Notes: generated by a model not told the origin, from the letters alone. Shown: positions 51,356 to 60,628, counted from the first letter of the stretch. The stretch is 64,000 nucleotides of DNA from Hyphomicrobiales bacterium (GCA_900468625.1 UBUL01000019.1:372001-436000); one strand, 5' to 3'. Numbers and translations are program-made.

Positions 51356-52930
51356 CTAGTGCGCGACCACTGCTTCGCCGGAGGCGGCCATGATCTTTTC
51401 TTTCGGGACGTCCGGACCGAATTCGGCAGAAATCCTGCCGCGGTGCATGACGATGATGCGATGGGCAATGCTCAGGCATTCGGCGACTTCCGACGTTGAA
51501 TAGATCACCGCCAAGCCCTCCTTGGCGCGCTCGGCAAGCAGCTTGAAGACTTCCGCCTTCGCGCCGATATCGATGCCGCGGCTCGGCTCATCGAGCAGGA
51601 TCACCCTCGGCTCGGTCGCCAGCATCTTGCCGATGACGACCTTCTGCTGGTTGCCGCCCGACAGCGAGCCGATCGCCGCTTCGCCGCCATCGGTCTTGAT
51701 ATGAACCTTGCGGATCGAACCGTTCACCAGCGCCCGCTCGCGGCCGCCCGATGTGAAAAGACCCCTGGTAAAGGCGCCGATACTGGCAAGCGACAGGTTC
51801 GAGCCGACGGTCATGGTCTGAACCAGGCCGTCGCGCTGTCGGTCTTCCGGGACCAGCACCAATCCTTGCGCGATGCGCCCGGCGATGGAAAGGCCGCCGA
51901 TGTCGGTATTGCCGAGCAGAACGCGGCCGCCGCTCGACCTCAAGCGGCCCGCCACGCATTCGAGCAGCTCGGTGCGGCCAGCCCCCATCAAGCCGTAGAT
52001 GCAGACGATTTCGCCGGCGCGGACTGCAAGCGACATCCGGTCGACCGCATTGTAGGCAGCACCTGACGGGCCGGGGACCGTCAGATTGTCAATCGTCAAA
52101 GCGACGTCGCCAATCTTATGGCCGGTCGGCGGACTGCCGAGGTCGAAATTGTCGCCGACCATGTTGCGCACGATCCATTCAAGATCGATGTCCTTGCGCT
52201 CGGCATAGGCCGTCATGTTGCCGTCGCGCAGCACGACCGCGTGATTGGTGATCTGCAGCGCCTCTTCGAGATGATGCGAGATATAGACGATCGAAACGCC
52301 GCGGTTCGTCAGGTCGCGGATGACCTTGAAGAGGACTTCGACTTCGCTGGCGCTTAGCGCCGATGTCGGCTCGTCCATGATCAGGATGCGCGAATTGACG
52401 GATAGTGCGCGGGCGATCTCGACGATCTGCTGCTGTCCGAGGCGAAGATCTTCGACCGGAGTGAGAGGATCGATATTTTCCTCCAGCTCCTCCATGAGCG
52501 CCTGGGTCTGGCGCTCTTCTTCGGCAAAGTCGACCACGCCGCCCTTCATGATTTCGCGCCCCATGAAGATATTGTCGCGGACGCTGAGATTAGGCGCCAG
52601 GCTCAATTCCTGGTGGATGATGGAAATACCGCAGGAGCGCGCATGGGTCGACGAGGCAAAGCTGATCGGGCTGCCATCGAGGATGATTTCGCCGGAGGAT
52701 GGCTGAATGACGCCGGAGAGGATCTTCATCAGGGTCGACTTGCCGGCGCCGTTTTCGCCAAAGAGCGTCGTCACCTCACCGCGACGGATGTCGAAATTGA
52801 CACCCTTCAGCGCATGGACACTGCCATAGGACTTTGCGACGTTGCGGGCGGCAAGAACGACTTCGCCCGTCATTGTCCCGTTGTGCCGGGTTTCATTCTG
52901 CCGCATCCCATTTTGCCGGATCTCGCTCAT
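51356..52930 (-). CDS. eryE: Sugar/polyol ABC transporter ATPase (two ABC domains)
   Basis: The 524-residue RbsA-type protein has two nucleotide-binding domains: the first with GENGAGKSTLMKIL (about 58) and LILMDEPTSALS-like Walker B (RILIMDEPTSALSASE), the second with the degenerate P-loop GLMGAGRTELLE (about 315) and LSGGNQQKV before VILLDEPSRGID. This is the normal asymmetry of RbsA proteins. Its first 20 residues form imperfect repeats (RQNGM, RQNET, RHNGT), and an ATG at residue 20 is an alternative start. It overlaps the DUF2291 gene by four bases. Confidence 0.88.
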   Translation of the reverse strand: MSEIRQNGMRQNETRHNGTMTGEVVLAARNVAKSYGSVHALKGVNFDIRRGEVTTLFGENGAGKSTLMKILSGVIQPSSGEIILDGSPISFASSTHARSCGISIIHQELSLAPNLSVRDNIFMGREIMKGGVVDFAEEERQTQALMEELEENIDPLTPVEDLRLGQQQIVEIARALSVNSRILIMDEPTSALSASEVEVLFKVIRDLTNRGVSIVYISHHLEEALQITNHAVVLRDGNMTAYAERKDIDLEWIVRNMVGDNFDLGSPPTGHKIGDVALTIDNLTVPGPSGAAYNAVDRMSLAVRAGEIVCIYGLMGAGRTELLECVAGRLRSSGGRVLLGNTDIGGLSIAGRIAQGLVLVPEDRQRDGLVQTMTVGSNLSLASIGAFTRGLFTSGGRERALVNGSIRKVHIKTDGGEAAIGSLSGGNQQKVVIGKMLATEPRVILLDEPSRGIDIGAKAEVFKLLAERAKEGLAVIYSTSEVAECLSIAHRIIVMHRGRISAEFGPDVPKEKIMAASGEAVVAH

Positions 52931-53583
52931 TTCACATCGACCTTTACCGGGGTGACGAGCCAGTTCTTCGGATTGATGAGCTTGAAGACGCCGACCACCG
53001 TTGCCGTCTTGCCCGTCAATTTTTCGGGGTCGAGGCTGCCTAGGGTCGCCTTCTTCATCTCGTTGTTGATGGCGGAACCGGCATCTTGATATTCGATCTG
53101 GTTGGTGAACTGGCCGAATTCAATTCTGCCGGTCGCATCGCGAAGATCGGTGCCATTGATCGCGGGGCCGGTTTGTATCCGAACGGTGATACCGTCCGGC
53201 ATGCCGTCGATCTTGAACTCGTTGGTATTGGCCTTGCGTTCGCCGAACGTGCCGGTAAGCGAGACGGGGAGGACCGGGCCAGTGGTCGTCGCAACACCAT
53301 ATTTCTGGCCTGCGGCCTTCTTGTCGGCGAGGATTGCATTGGCAAGCGTCACTGCGTCAACCGCGCGCTTTTCCACATCGCTTTGCACCTTGGGGAACTC
53401 CTCGGCGCCGTAGCTGTCGGCTTGGAAGCCCTGCTCGTGCACATCGTGTTCTGAGCCGATCTTAACCACCTTGGTATCGGCGGCAATGGCGCCGATGACG
53501 ATGACCGCCGCGGCGATGCCCGCCACGATCGTCAACTTCGAGCCGGTCGGCTTGGCGGTTGCATATTGTGTTTGCGTATTCAT
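52927..53583 (-). CDS. DUF2291-family periplasmic protein of the polyol transporter operon
   Basis: The 218-residue protein has an N-terminal signal/anchor helix (about 18-35, LTIVAGIAAAVIVIGAIA), then a periplasmic domain with GAEEFPKVQSDVEKRAVDA, FKIDGMPDGITVRIQTGPAING, in part, and a C-terminal VGVFKLINPKNW. This fits the DUF2291 family commonly linked to rbs/ery-type transporters. Its function is unknown; an accessory role in polyol uptake is likely. It is the first gene of the transporter operon, reading away from the shared control region. Confidence 0.8.
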   Translation of the reverse strand: MNTQTQYATAKPTGSKLTIVAGIAAAVIVIGAIAADTKVVKIGSEHDVHEQGFQADSYGAEEFPKVQSDVEKRAVDAVTLANAILADKKAAGQKYGVATTTGPVLPVSLTGTFGERKANTNEFKIDGMPDGITVRIQTGPAINGTDLRDATGRIEFGQFTNQIEYQDAGSAINNEMKKATLGSLDPEKLTGKTATVVGVFKLINPKNWLVTPVKVDVK

Positions 53584-53837
53584 GTTCGAACGACCTTCGG
53601 CATGCTTGCCGGATTGCCTGATGGAGAAAGGAAGGACCGTGCCGTGGTTCCGGCTTAACGTAAGCCTAGCCCGCGCGCGCAGACCCGCAGCGGCTCCGCT
53701 CGGCGTCGGGTCATGCTGTCACCGGAAAGAAAATTCGACATCGGAGCCTCCTCTGCATGCGGACGACCGTCTCCTCCAGTCGCCCATCTCAGCATTATAA
53801 TGGCCGCATCTATGCGATCATTGCGATATAAGTGTGT

Positions 53838-53864
53838 TAATAACGGCACTTTATATGTTATAAA
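53838..53864. promoter_or_regulatory. Shared ery motif, copy 1 (candidate operator, transporter side)
   Basis: TAATAACGGCA at 53838 and GTTATAAA at 53857 form an imperfect inverted repeat (TAATAAC/GTTATAA), about 255 bp upstream of the DUF2291 gene. The same pair recurs at 54227-54252. The likely binder is EryD or a DeoR-type regulator of the locus; this is inference. Confidence 0.5.
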
Positions 53865-54226
53865 TGCGAGAGGATGTCAATCGCGATTTACCGAGCTTTC
53901 GCATTTGGCAACTTCCATCCAATATTGCGCTCCCTGCGACCGCCCATCTCCCGCAGCCATTTTGGCGAAACTCGGCTTGAATTTTTGCTGCAGACCCTGT
54001 GGCGGTATCGCACGCATAAAGGAATCTTTGTAAGCCATTGAAGTTCAACAGTAACAAATGGAAATACGCGACCGAATTTCAGCTGCGCTATTAATTCCGA
54101 GGGGTTGGTGGCGCTTGCTGTCGCGCTTTCCTACAGCGCGCTTGCGCAATTCCTCCCCATAGCGGCATAGCGTTTGTGGAACTTATTTTATATGAAAAAA
54201 ATTACAACGCCAGAAAAATATTACTG

Positions 54227-54252
54227 TAATAGCGGTATCTTTGTGTTATAAA
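54227..54252. promoter_or_regulatory. Shared ery motif, copy 2 (candidate operator, eryA side)
   Basis: TAATAGCGGTA (54227) and GTTATAAA (54245) repeat the arrangement of copy 1 with one base less between the parts. It lies 225 bp upstream of eryA. Confidence 0.5.
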
Positions 54253-54476
54253 CCGGCGTGCTGATCGATGGGTGTGGCCCGTCGGGTTTGGTTGCGTGGC
54301 TGGCATCGGCGATGCGCGGACTTGTTCGCGATCTCAGTCTCGGCCCGAGTGCGATGGCGCCGATATGTGCGACTTGGCGTAGATTATGCCCTTGGCCGCG
54401 TTGGGAGGAATGAAAATGTTTGTGAGGGATGCCAAAGCCCCGGTCGTAGGGCGGCGGATGGTGGAGCTGGCGTGCA

Positions 54477-56027
54477 ATGCCTAAAAGCGACGGGATCATC
54501 ATCGGGATCGATGCGGGCACCTCCGTTCTCAAAGCGGTTGCCTTCGGATTGTCCGGGAGGCAGATCGCCTCGGCATCTGCGCGTAACCGTTACGAGACCG
54601 GTGAAGACGGTTCGGTCACGCAGTCGCTCGGCCAGACATGGGCCGATTGTGTGAGCGCATTGCGCGGCCTTGGTGAGAAGGTGGAAAATCTCGGCACCCG
54701 CACGGCTGCGATCGCAGTCACCGGTCAAGGCGACGGCACCTGGCTTGTCGGCTCCGGCAATGCGCCTGTCGGTGATGCCTGGCTCTGGCTCGACGCTCGT
54801 GCGGCATCGACGGTCACGCGTTTGAGTGCCATGGCAGTCAACCGCGCTCGCTTCGAGGCGACCGGCACCGGTCTCAACACCTGTCAGCAGGGCGCGCAGC
54901 TTGCCCACATGGATCGCTTCATGCCCGAGCTTCTTGATCGGGCCGAGACGGCGCTGCACTGCAAGGACTGGCTTTATCTGAACCTCACCGGCGTTCGCGC
55001 GACCGATCCGTCGGAGGCAAGCTTTACCTTCGGCAATTTCCGCAGTCGTCAATATGATGCCGTCGTGATCGATGCGCTCGGCCTTGGAAGTCGGCGCGCG
55101 CTTCTGCCTGAGATTATCGACGGCACGCAAATCAGCCATCCCTTGACGGCTGAGGCCGCCAGTGCCGCTGGCCTCATCGCCGGAACGCCGGTTTGTCTCG
55201 GTTATGTCGACATGGTCATGACGGCGCTTGGCGCCGGTGTCAGAACCGGCGGCCAGAACGCCGCCTGCTCGACGATCGGTTCGACAGGCGTGCACATGCG
55301 CGCCAAGGCCGTGCCGGACGTCCAGCTCAATGAGGAAGGGACGGGCTATGTCATTGCCTTGCCCATTCCCGGCATTGTCACGCAGGTCCAGACCAATATG
55401 GGCGCAACCATCAATATCGACTGGATCTTGAGGATTGCGGCCGATCTGATGTCCGCAGGCGGACGTGAGGTTTCCTATTCCGACCTTATCCCCCGCATCG
55501 ACGCCTGGTTTGCCGAAGCACGGCCGACGAACCTTCTTTACCATCCCTATATTTCCGAGGCCGGAGAGCGCGGCCCCTTCGTCAATGCGCATGCGCGTGC
55601 CGGCTTTACCGGGCTTTCGACGCGGCATGGCTTTGCCGACATGCTGAGGGCGGTCATCGAAGGGCTCGGCATGGCGACACGGGATTGCTACGCGGCCATG
55701 GGCGACATGCCTTCGGAACTGCGCATCACCGGGGGTGCAGCCCGCTCGCGTGCGCTCAAGGGTTCGCTTTCTGCCGCAATCAAGGCGCCGGTGCGCATTT
55801 CGGATCGCGAAGAGGCGGGAGCTGCCGGCGTTGCGATGATGGCGGCAGTCGCGATCGGTGCCTATCGCGATATGGATAGCTGCATTGCCGATTGGGTGAC
55901 GCCGCTGCTTGGTGAGGCCGAGATGCCGGATCCAAAAAACGTCGAGCGTTATGACCGTTTGTTCGAAGCCTACAAGGACGTGCGGCAAGCGATTGCGCCT
56001 GCCTGGGACAAGTTGGCGGAGCGCTAA
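54477..56027 (+). CDS. eryA: Erythritol kinase
   Basis: The 516-residue FGGY-family kinase has IIGIDAGTSVLKAVAFG (phosphate 1), HCKDWLYLNLTGVRATDPSE, STIGSTGVHM and ELRITGGAARSRALKGSLSA. It heads the run eryA-eryB-eryC-eryD, the rhizobial/Brucella erythritol pathway, and should phosphorylate erythritol to L-erythritol-4-phosphate. Assignment rests on gene order and family; the second FGGY kinase in the window (46607) is clearly different. Confidence 0.9.
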   Translation: MPKSDGIIIGIDAGTSVLKAVAFGLSGRQIASASARNRYETGEDGSVTQSLGQTWADCVSALRGLGEKVENLGTRTAAIAVTGQGDGTWLVGSGNAPVGDAWLWLDARAASTVTRLSAMAVNRARFEATGTGLNTCQQGAQLAHMDRFMPELLDRAETALHCKDWLYLNLTGVRATDPSEASFTFGNFRSRQYDAVVIDALGLGSRRALLPEIIDGTQISHPLTAEAASAAGLIAGTPVCLGYVDMVMTALGAGVRTGGQNAACSTIGSTGVHMRAKAVPDVQLNEEGTGYVIALPIPGIVTQVQTNMGATINIDWILRIAADLMSAGGREVSYSDLIPRIDAWFAEARPTNLLYHPYISEAGERGPFVNAHARAGFTGLSTRHGFADMLRAVIEGLGMATRDCYAAMGDMPSELRITGGAARSRALKGSLSAAIKAPVRISDREEAGAAGVAMMAAVAIGAYRDMDSCIADWVTPLLGEAEMPDPKNVERYDRLFEAYKDVRQAIAPAWDKLAER

Positions 56028-56131
56028 AGCATGTCGCGCAAAAGTGTGCAGCGGTTTTGCGACGACGACATGCGCAAAATCAGAGACCTAAAGCGCGGGG
56101 AGCGAATCTGAAAGATCGCGACGCGCTTTAG
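56028..56131. repeat. RIME-like rhizobial intergenic palindromic repeat
   Basis: Two palindromes sit side by side: GCATGTCG (56029) with CGACATGC (56066), enclosing CAAAAGTGTGCAGCGGTTTTG, in part, and CTAAAGCGCG (56088) with CGCGCTTTAG (56122). This two-palindrome layout and the AAAAGTGTG-CGGTTTT core resemble RIME elements abundant in Rhizobiaceae intergenic DNA. It fills most of the 165-bp gap between eryA and eryB. Transcribed, it would fold into strong hairpins that could affect the relative expression of the two genes. Confidence 0.7.
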
Positions 56132-56192
56132 CCGATATCGAGCTGGCGCGCGCCGGCCTTGAAGATTGATTTGATGATGCCCCCGGCATCAA

Positions 56193-57716
56193 ATGGAGCA
56201 TGACATGATGGAACCGGAAATCTTTGATCTTTTCGTGATTGGCGGAGGCATCAATGGTGCCGGCATTGCCCGCGATGCGGCAGGCCGCGGCCTTTCGGTT
56301 GTCATGTGCGAGAAGGGCGATCTGGCCGAGGGAACGTCTTCGCGTTCCGGCAAGCTCGTGCATGGCGGCCTGCGCTATCTTGAATATTATGAATTCCGCC
56401 TGGTGCGCGAAGCCCTGATCGAACGCGAAGTGCTCTTGAATTCGGCAAGCCATATCATCTGGCCGATGCGTTTCGTGCTGCCTCATAGCCCGACGGATCG
56501 TCCCGCCTGGCTCGTGCGTCTCGGCCTGTTCCTCTACGATCATCTCGGCGGACGCAAGAAGCTGCCGGGCACCCGTTCGCTCGATTTGCACCGCGATCCG
56601 GAAGGGGCGCCGATCCTCGACCAATATTCCAAGGGGTTCGAATATTCCGACTGCTGGGTCGATGATGCCCGGCTCGTCGTCTTGAATGCTCTCGATGCCT
56701 CCGCCAAGGGGGCACGGATCCTGACGCGCACGGCCTGCGTCAGCGCCCGGCGCGATCAAGGCAACTGGATCGTCCAGATGCGCAACGAGCGCTCCGGTGA
56801 GGTTCGGACCATACGCGCCCGTGTGCTGGTGAATGCCGCCGGCCCCTGGGTCAATGACATTATCGGCCGTGTCGTCGGCTCGAACAGTCAGCGCAGCGTC
56901 CGGCTCGTCAAGGGCAGCCACATCATCGTCCCGAAATTCTGGGCCGGTCAGCAGGCCTATCTTGTCCAGAACCACGACAAGCGCGTGATCTTCATCAACC
57001 CTTACGAGGGCGACAAGGCCTTGATCGGCACGACCGACATTCCCTACGAAGGCAAGCCGGAAGAGGTGAAGGCCGACGAGAAGGAAATCGACTATCTGAT
57101 CACGGCCGTCAACCGCTACTTCAAGGAGAAGCTGCGCCGCTCAGATGTGCTCGAAAGCTTCTCGGGCGTGCGCCCGCTGTTCGATGATGGCAAGGGCAAT
57201 CCTTCGGCAGTGACGCGCGACTATGTCTTCGATCTTGATGAGACCGGCGGCGCGCCGCTCTTGAGCGTCTTCGGCGGCAAGATCACGACCTTCCGCAAGC
57301 TCTCCGAGCACGCCATGCAGAAGCTTGCGAAATTCTTTCCGAAGATGGGCGGAGACTGGACGCGAGGTGCTGTTTTGCCGGGCGGCGAAATTCCGAATGC
57401 CGATTATGTCGCCTTTACCGATACGCTGCGCGCCGCCTATCCGTGGATGCCGCGTGCACTCGTCAATCACTATGGTCATCTCTACGGCGCCCGCACCAGG
57501 CAGATCGTTGGCAATGCAACTTGCCTTGCGGAACTCGGCCGCCATTTCGGCGGCAATCTTTATGAGGCCGAGGTTCGCTATCTCGTGGCTTTTGAGTGGG
57601 CGCAGGCGGCCGAAGACGTGCTGATGCGCCGCACCAAGGAAGGCCTGCACATGACGGCCGAGGAGAAGGCTACCTTCTCTGCCTGGTTTGACGCCGAGCT
57701 GGCGCTTGCCGCCTGA
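56193..57716 (+). CDS. eryB: Erythritol-4-phosphate dehydrogenase (GlpD-like flavoprotein)
   Basis: The 507-residue flavoenzyme has LFVIGGGINGAGIARDAAG (FAD-binding), SSRSGKLVHGGLRYLEYYEF and VFGGKITTFRKLSEHAMQKL, in part, all family marks of GlpD. In the ery pathway it oxidises L-erythritol-4-phosphate to L-3-tetrulose-4-phosphate. Three ATGs lie close together (56193, 56205, 56208); GGAG six bases upstream favours 56205. It is separated from eryA by the palindromic repeat, but is 27 bp from eryC. Confidence 0.9.
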   Translation: MEHDMMEPEIFDLFVIGGGINGAGIARDAAGRGLSVVMCEKGDLAEGTSSRSGKLVHGGLRYLEYYEFRLVREALIEREVLLNSASHIIWPMRFVLPHSPTDRPAWLVRLGLFLYDHLGGRKKLPGTRSLDLHRDPEGAPILDQYSKGFEYSDCWVDDARLVVLNALDASAKGARILTRTACVSARRDQGNWIVQMRNERSGEVRTIRARVLVNAAGPWVNDIIGRVVGSNSQRSVRLVKGSHIIVPKFWAGQQAYLVQNHDKRVIFINPYEGDKALIGTTDIPYEGKPEEVKADEKEIDYLITAVNRYFKEKLRRSDVLESFSGVRPLFDDGKGNPSAVTRDYVFDLDETGGAPLLSVFGGKITTFRKLSEHAMQKLAKFFPKMGGDWTRGAVLPGGEIPNADYVAFTDTLRAAYPWMPRALVNHYGHLYGARTRQIVGNATCLAELGRHFGGNLYEAEVRYLVAFEWAQAAEDVLMRRTKEGLHMTAEEKATFSAWFDAELALAA

Positions 57717-57743
57717 ACCAACGGACCTTGCCGGGAGATCCAA

Positions 57744-58676
57744 ATGCCCTTGACGCTTTCACTCAACACCAATCCGCTGGTGAACCGTTTTGCCGAGCCT
57801 TCCGATCTGATCGAAACGGTGGCACGCGACCTGCGCATCCGCGATCTGCAGCTCACTCACGAATTCATCAATCCGAGCTGGCAGGCGCCCACCATTCGCC
57901 GGCTGACGCGCGACATGCGGGCGGCAATGAAGCGAACCGGCGTGCGCGTCACGTCAGGCATGACCGGCCCCTATGGGCGTCTCAACCATTTCGGCCATCC
58001 CGACAAGGATGTCCGCCGTTATTACATCGACTGGTTCAAGACGTTTGCCGATATCACCGCCGACCTCGGCGGCCATTCCGTCGGAACACAGTTCGCGATC
58101 TTCACCTACAGGGATTATGACGATGCGGCCCGGCGCGAGGAACTGATAAAGATTGCGATCGATTGCTGGGGCGAGGTGGCCGAGCACGCTCGCGCCGCTG
58201 GTCTTTCCTACATCTTCTGGGAGCCGATGAGCATCGGCCGCGAATTCGGCGAGACGATTGCGGCCTGCCTTTCTTTGCAGGACAGACTGACGAAGACGCC
58301 ATTTGCCATACCGATGTGGATGATGGCCGACATCGATCACGGTGACGTCACCTCGTCCAATCCCGACGATTATGATCCTTATGCCTGGGCGCGTGCGGTC
58401 CCGAACGTTTCGCCGATCATTCACATCAAGCAGAGCCTGATGGACAAGGGCGGCCATCGCCCCTTCACGGCAGAATTCAATGCCAAGGGCCGCATCCAGC
58501 CGGAACCCTTGCTCAAGGCATTTGCCGAAGGCGGCGCCAAGGACAATGAGATCTGCCTGGAACTCTCGTTCAAGGAGCGCGAGCCGAACGATCGCCAGGT
58601 TGTCTCGCAGATTGCCGAAAGTATAGCCTTTTGGGCGCGCCATATCGACACGGGCGTCAGCGACTTGCATATCTAG
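57744..58676 (+). CDS. eryC: Tetrulose-4-phosphate epimerase/racemase EryC
   Basis: The 310-residue protein has the AP-endonuclease/xylose-isomerase-like TIM-barrel fold, with LTHEFINPSW, YIFWEPMSIGREFGET and WMMADIDHGD providing likely metal ligands (Glu, Asp, His). In Brucella, EryC is reported to interconvert L- and D-3-tetrulose-4-phosphate. Its place directly after eryB and before eryD supports this. It has no other obvious role in the window. Confidence 0.88.
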   Translation: MPLTLSLNTNPLVNRFAEPSDLIETVARDLRIRDLQLTHEFINPSWQAPTIRRLTRDMRAAMKRTGVRVTSGMTGPYGRLNHFGHPDKDVRRYYIDWFKTFADITADLGGHSVGTQFAIFTYRDYDDAARREELIKIAIDCWGEVAEHARAAGLSYIFWEPMSIGREFGETIAACLSLQDRLTKTPFAIPMWMMADIDHGDVTSSNPDDYDPYAWARAVPNVSPIIHIKQSLMDKGGHRPFTAEFNAKGRIQPEPLLKAFAEGGAKDNEICLELSFKEREPNDRQVVSQIAESIAFWARHIDTGVSDLHI

Positions 58677-58792
58677 CGGCTGCGTTCATTCCGCAAATGC
58701 CTCGTCTTCGACGAGAGGTGGGCAAAGCGGGACGATATGACCGGACAAAACAGGCGAGGGACCATGCGTGACAAAATGAAAGGGAGCCGCCG

Positions 58793-59731
58793 ATGACGGA
58801 TGCGGATGATTCGCTCGCCGTGAGAGCGGCATGGTTGCACTATGCCGGCGGATTGACGCAGTCCGAAGTGGCGAAGCGTCTCGGTGTCCCCTCGGTAAAG
58901 GCGCATCGGCTGATCGCGCGCGCCGTCGCCGAGGGCGTCGTTAAAGTGACGATCGATGGCGATATCGTCGAATGCGTCGAGCTCGAAACGCAGCTTGCGG
59001 CCCGCTTCGGCCTGCAATATTGCGAAGTGGCACCCGATCTTGGCGAGGAAGGCTTCGAATTCCGGGCGCTCGGACAGGCGGGAGCCGGCTTTCTGCGGCG
59101 CGAGATCGAGAGCGGCAACAACAAGGTCATCGGCCTCGGCCACGGGCGAACGCTCTCTTCTGCCGTCCATCACCTGTCGCGCGTCAGCGCCAAGGATTTG
59201 CGCTTCGTCTCGCTGCTGGGTGGCCTGACGAGAAACTATGCGGCCAACCCCTATGACGTGATGCACCGCATTGCCGAAAAGACCGGCATGCAGTCGCATG
59301 TCATGCCGGTGCCGTTCTTTGCCAACACCCGGGAAGACCGCGACGTGCTGCTTGCCCAGCGCGGGGTCAAGGAGGTGTTCGATCTCGCAAATGGCGCCGA
59401 CCTCAAGCTCGTCGGTCTCGGCACGGTCGATACCGATGCGCAGCTTGTCTTGTCGGGCATGGTCGAGCCGAAGGAGATCAAGGAGATCACGGCGGCAGGC
59501 GGTGTCGGCGAAATTCTCGGCCATTTCTTCGATGCCGATGGCAACATTCTCGAGACGACGCTGACATCACGCACATTGTCCGCCTCTCTGCCACGCACGA
59601 CGGGCGAGCGGCTGGTGGCGCTTTCCGGCGGATTGCCGAAGGTCGAAGCCATTCGTGCCGTTCTCAACAGCCGCTGTCTTTACGGGCTGATCACGGACGA
59701 GAAGACGGCGCAGGCCCTTTTGAGGGACTAG
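58793..59731 (+). CDS. eryD: EryD, SorC-family transcriptional regulator
   Basis: The 312-residue regulator has an N-terminal helix-turn-helix (LTQSEVAKRLGVPSVKAHRLI, in part, about 21-40) and a C-terminal sugar-binding domain of the SorC type (VIGLGHGRTLSSAVHHL and SGGLPKVEAIRAVLNSR). In Brucella and rhizobia, EryD represses the ery operon, with erythritol or a derivative as inducer. It ends eryABCD, 116 bp after eryC, in the standard order. Confidence 0.9.
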   Translation: MTDADDSLAVRAAWLHYAGGLTQSEVAKRLGVPSVKAHRLIARAVAEGVVKVTIDGDIVECVELETQLAARFGLQYCEVAPDLGEEGFEFRALGQAGAGFLRREIESGNNKVIGLGHGRTLSSAVHHLSRVSAKDLRFVSLLGGLTRNYAANPYDVMHRIAEKTGMQSHVMPVPFFANTREDRDVLLAQRGVKEVFDLANGADLKLVGLGTVDTDAQLVLSGMVEPKEIKEITAAGGVGEILGHFFDADGNILETTLTSRTLSASLPRTTGERLVALSGGLPKVEAIRAVLNSRCLYGLITDEKTAQALLRD

Positions 59732-59768
59732 CCAGTGCCGTCGGCGAAAAACATGCAGACATATCAAT

Positions 59769-59810
59769 GTAACAACGAAAATGTTGAATTGTGAGATTTT
59801 GTTGTTATAT
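59769..59810 (+). promoter_or_regulatory. Candidate operator upstream of eryR (shared ery motif, copy 3)
   Basis: TAACAAC at 59770 and GTTGTTA at 59801 form a perfect 7-bp inverted repeat. The overlapping TGTAACAACG and GTTATAT pieces resemble the two halves of the motifs in the 53.8-54.3 kb control region, with wider spacing. It lies about 45 bp upstream of eryR. Confidence 0.5.
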
Positions 59811-59851
59811 TTCTTTCGGGTTCCATTTCAGGCCAACGGCCGAGGTGCAAG

Positions 59852-60628
59852 GTGAGACGGGAAGAGCGCCAGCAGTCGATCATCAATCTGCTTGTCGAGC
59901 ATAAGACCGTCGATCTCGATGATCTGGCCGATCGGTTCGTCGTGTCGAAGATGACGATCCATCGCGACCTCGATGATCTCGAGCAGGCCGGCGTGCTGCG
60001 CAAGGTTCGCGGCGGTGCGACGATCGATGCCGGCACGCAGTTCGAAAGCGATTTTCGTTTCCGCGAGCGTCAGGACCACGACGAAAAGCTTGCCATGGCC
60101 GGCTGCGCATTGGCGTTGGTCGAGCCTGGCATGACCGTCATGATCAACGACGGCTCGATGGCAGCCGTTCTCGGTGAAATGCTCTTGCAAAAGCGGCCGC
60201 TAACGCTGATTACCAACAATGCCGCGATCATCGAGCGGATGAAGAACGAAAGCGGCATCACGCTGATTGCGCTTGGCGGCATTTATTCGGCCAAGTTCAA
60301 TGCCTTTTTAGGCGTCGTAACCGAGGAAGCCTTGTCGCGGCTCAGGGCCGATATCGCCTTTCTGTCGACGCCGGCCGTCTCCGGCAAGCTCGCCTACCAC
60401 ATGGACGATAACGTCGTACGCACCAAGCGAGCGATGATTGCCTCCGCCTCCAGGGCCTGCCTGCTCGTCAATCACAGTCGCATTGGACACACGGCCCTGC
60501 ATGTGATGGCCGAGCTTGCCGAGTTCGACGCCGTGATCACCGATCAGGCACCCGATGCCGCGATCGTCGAACAATTCCGCCGGGACGGCATCGCCCTTAC
60601 CATCGCCTCGAACCAGGATAAGACATGA
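59852..60628 (+). CDS. eryR: EryR, DeoR-family transcriptional regulator
   Basis: The start is GTG at 59852 and the product has 258 residues. The helix-turn-helix lies at about 20-55 (VDLDDLADRFVVSKMTIHRD), and the C-terminal DeoR sensor domain includes VMINDGSMAAVLGEML and LRADIAFLSTPAV. It leads eryR-tpiB-rpiB, where DeoR-type genes occur in rhizobia, and probably represses that operon. The stop overlaps tpiB by four bases. Confidence 0.87.
   Translation: MRREERQQSIINLLVEHKTVDLDDLADRFVVSKMTIHRDLDDLEQAGVLRKVRGGATIDAGTQFESDFRFRERQDHDEKLAMAGCALALVEPGMTVMINDGSMAAVLGEMLLQKRPLTLITNNAAIIERMKNESGITLIALGGIYSAKFNAFLGVVTEEALSRLRADIAFLSTPAVSGKLAYHMDDNVVRTKRAMIASASRACLLVNHSRIGHTALHVMAELAEFDAVITDQAPDAAIVEQFRRDGIALTIASNQDKT

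Larger units (their letters stand above)
53584..54476. promoter_or_regulatory. Divergent control region between transporter operon and eryABCD
   Basis: This 893-bp AT-rich region separates the transporter operon (leftward) from eryA (rightward) and has no convincing gene. Two similar motifs, at 53838-53864 and 54227-54252, mark its two halves. The length is unusual for this otherwise compact locus and leaves room for both promoters and several regulators. Confidence 0.65.

Noticed and set aside
54384..55988. 534-residue open frame opposite eryA
   Set aside because: The opposite strand encodes a complete FGGY kinase in the expected operon; this frame is a shadow.
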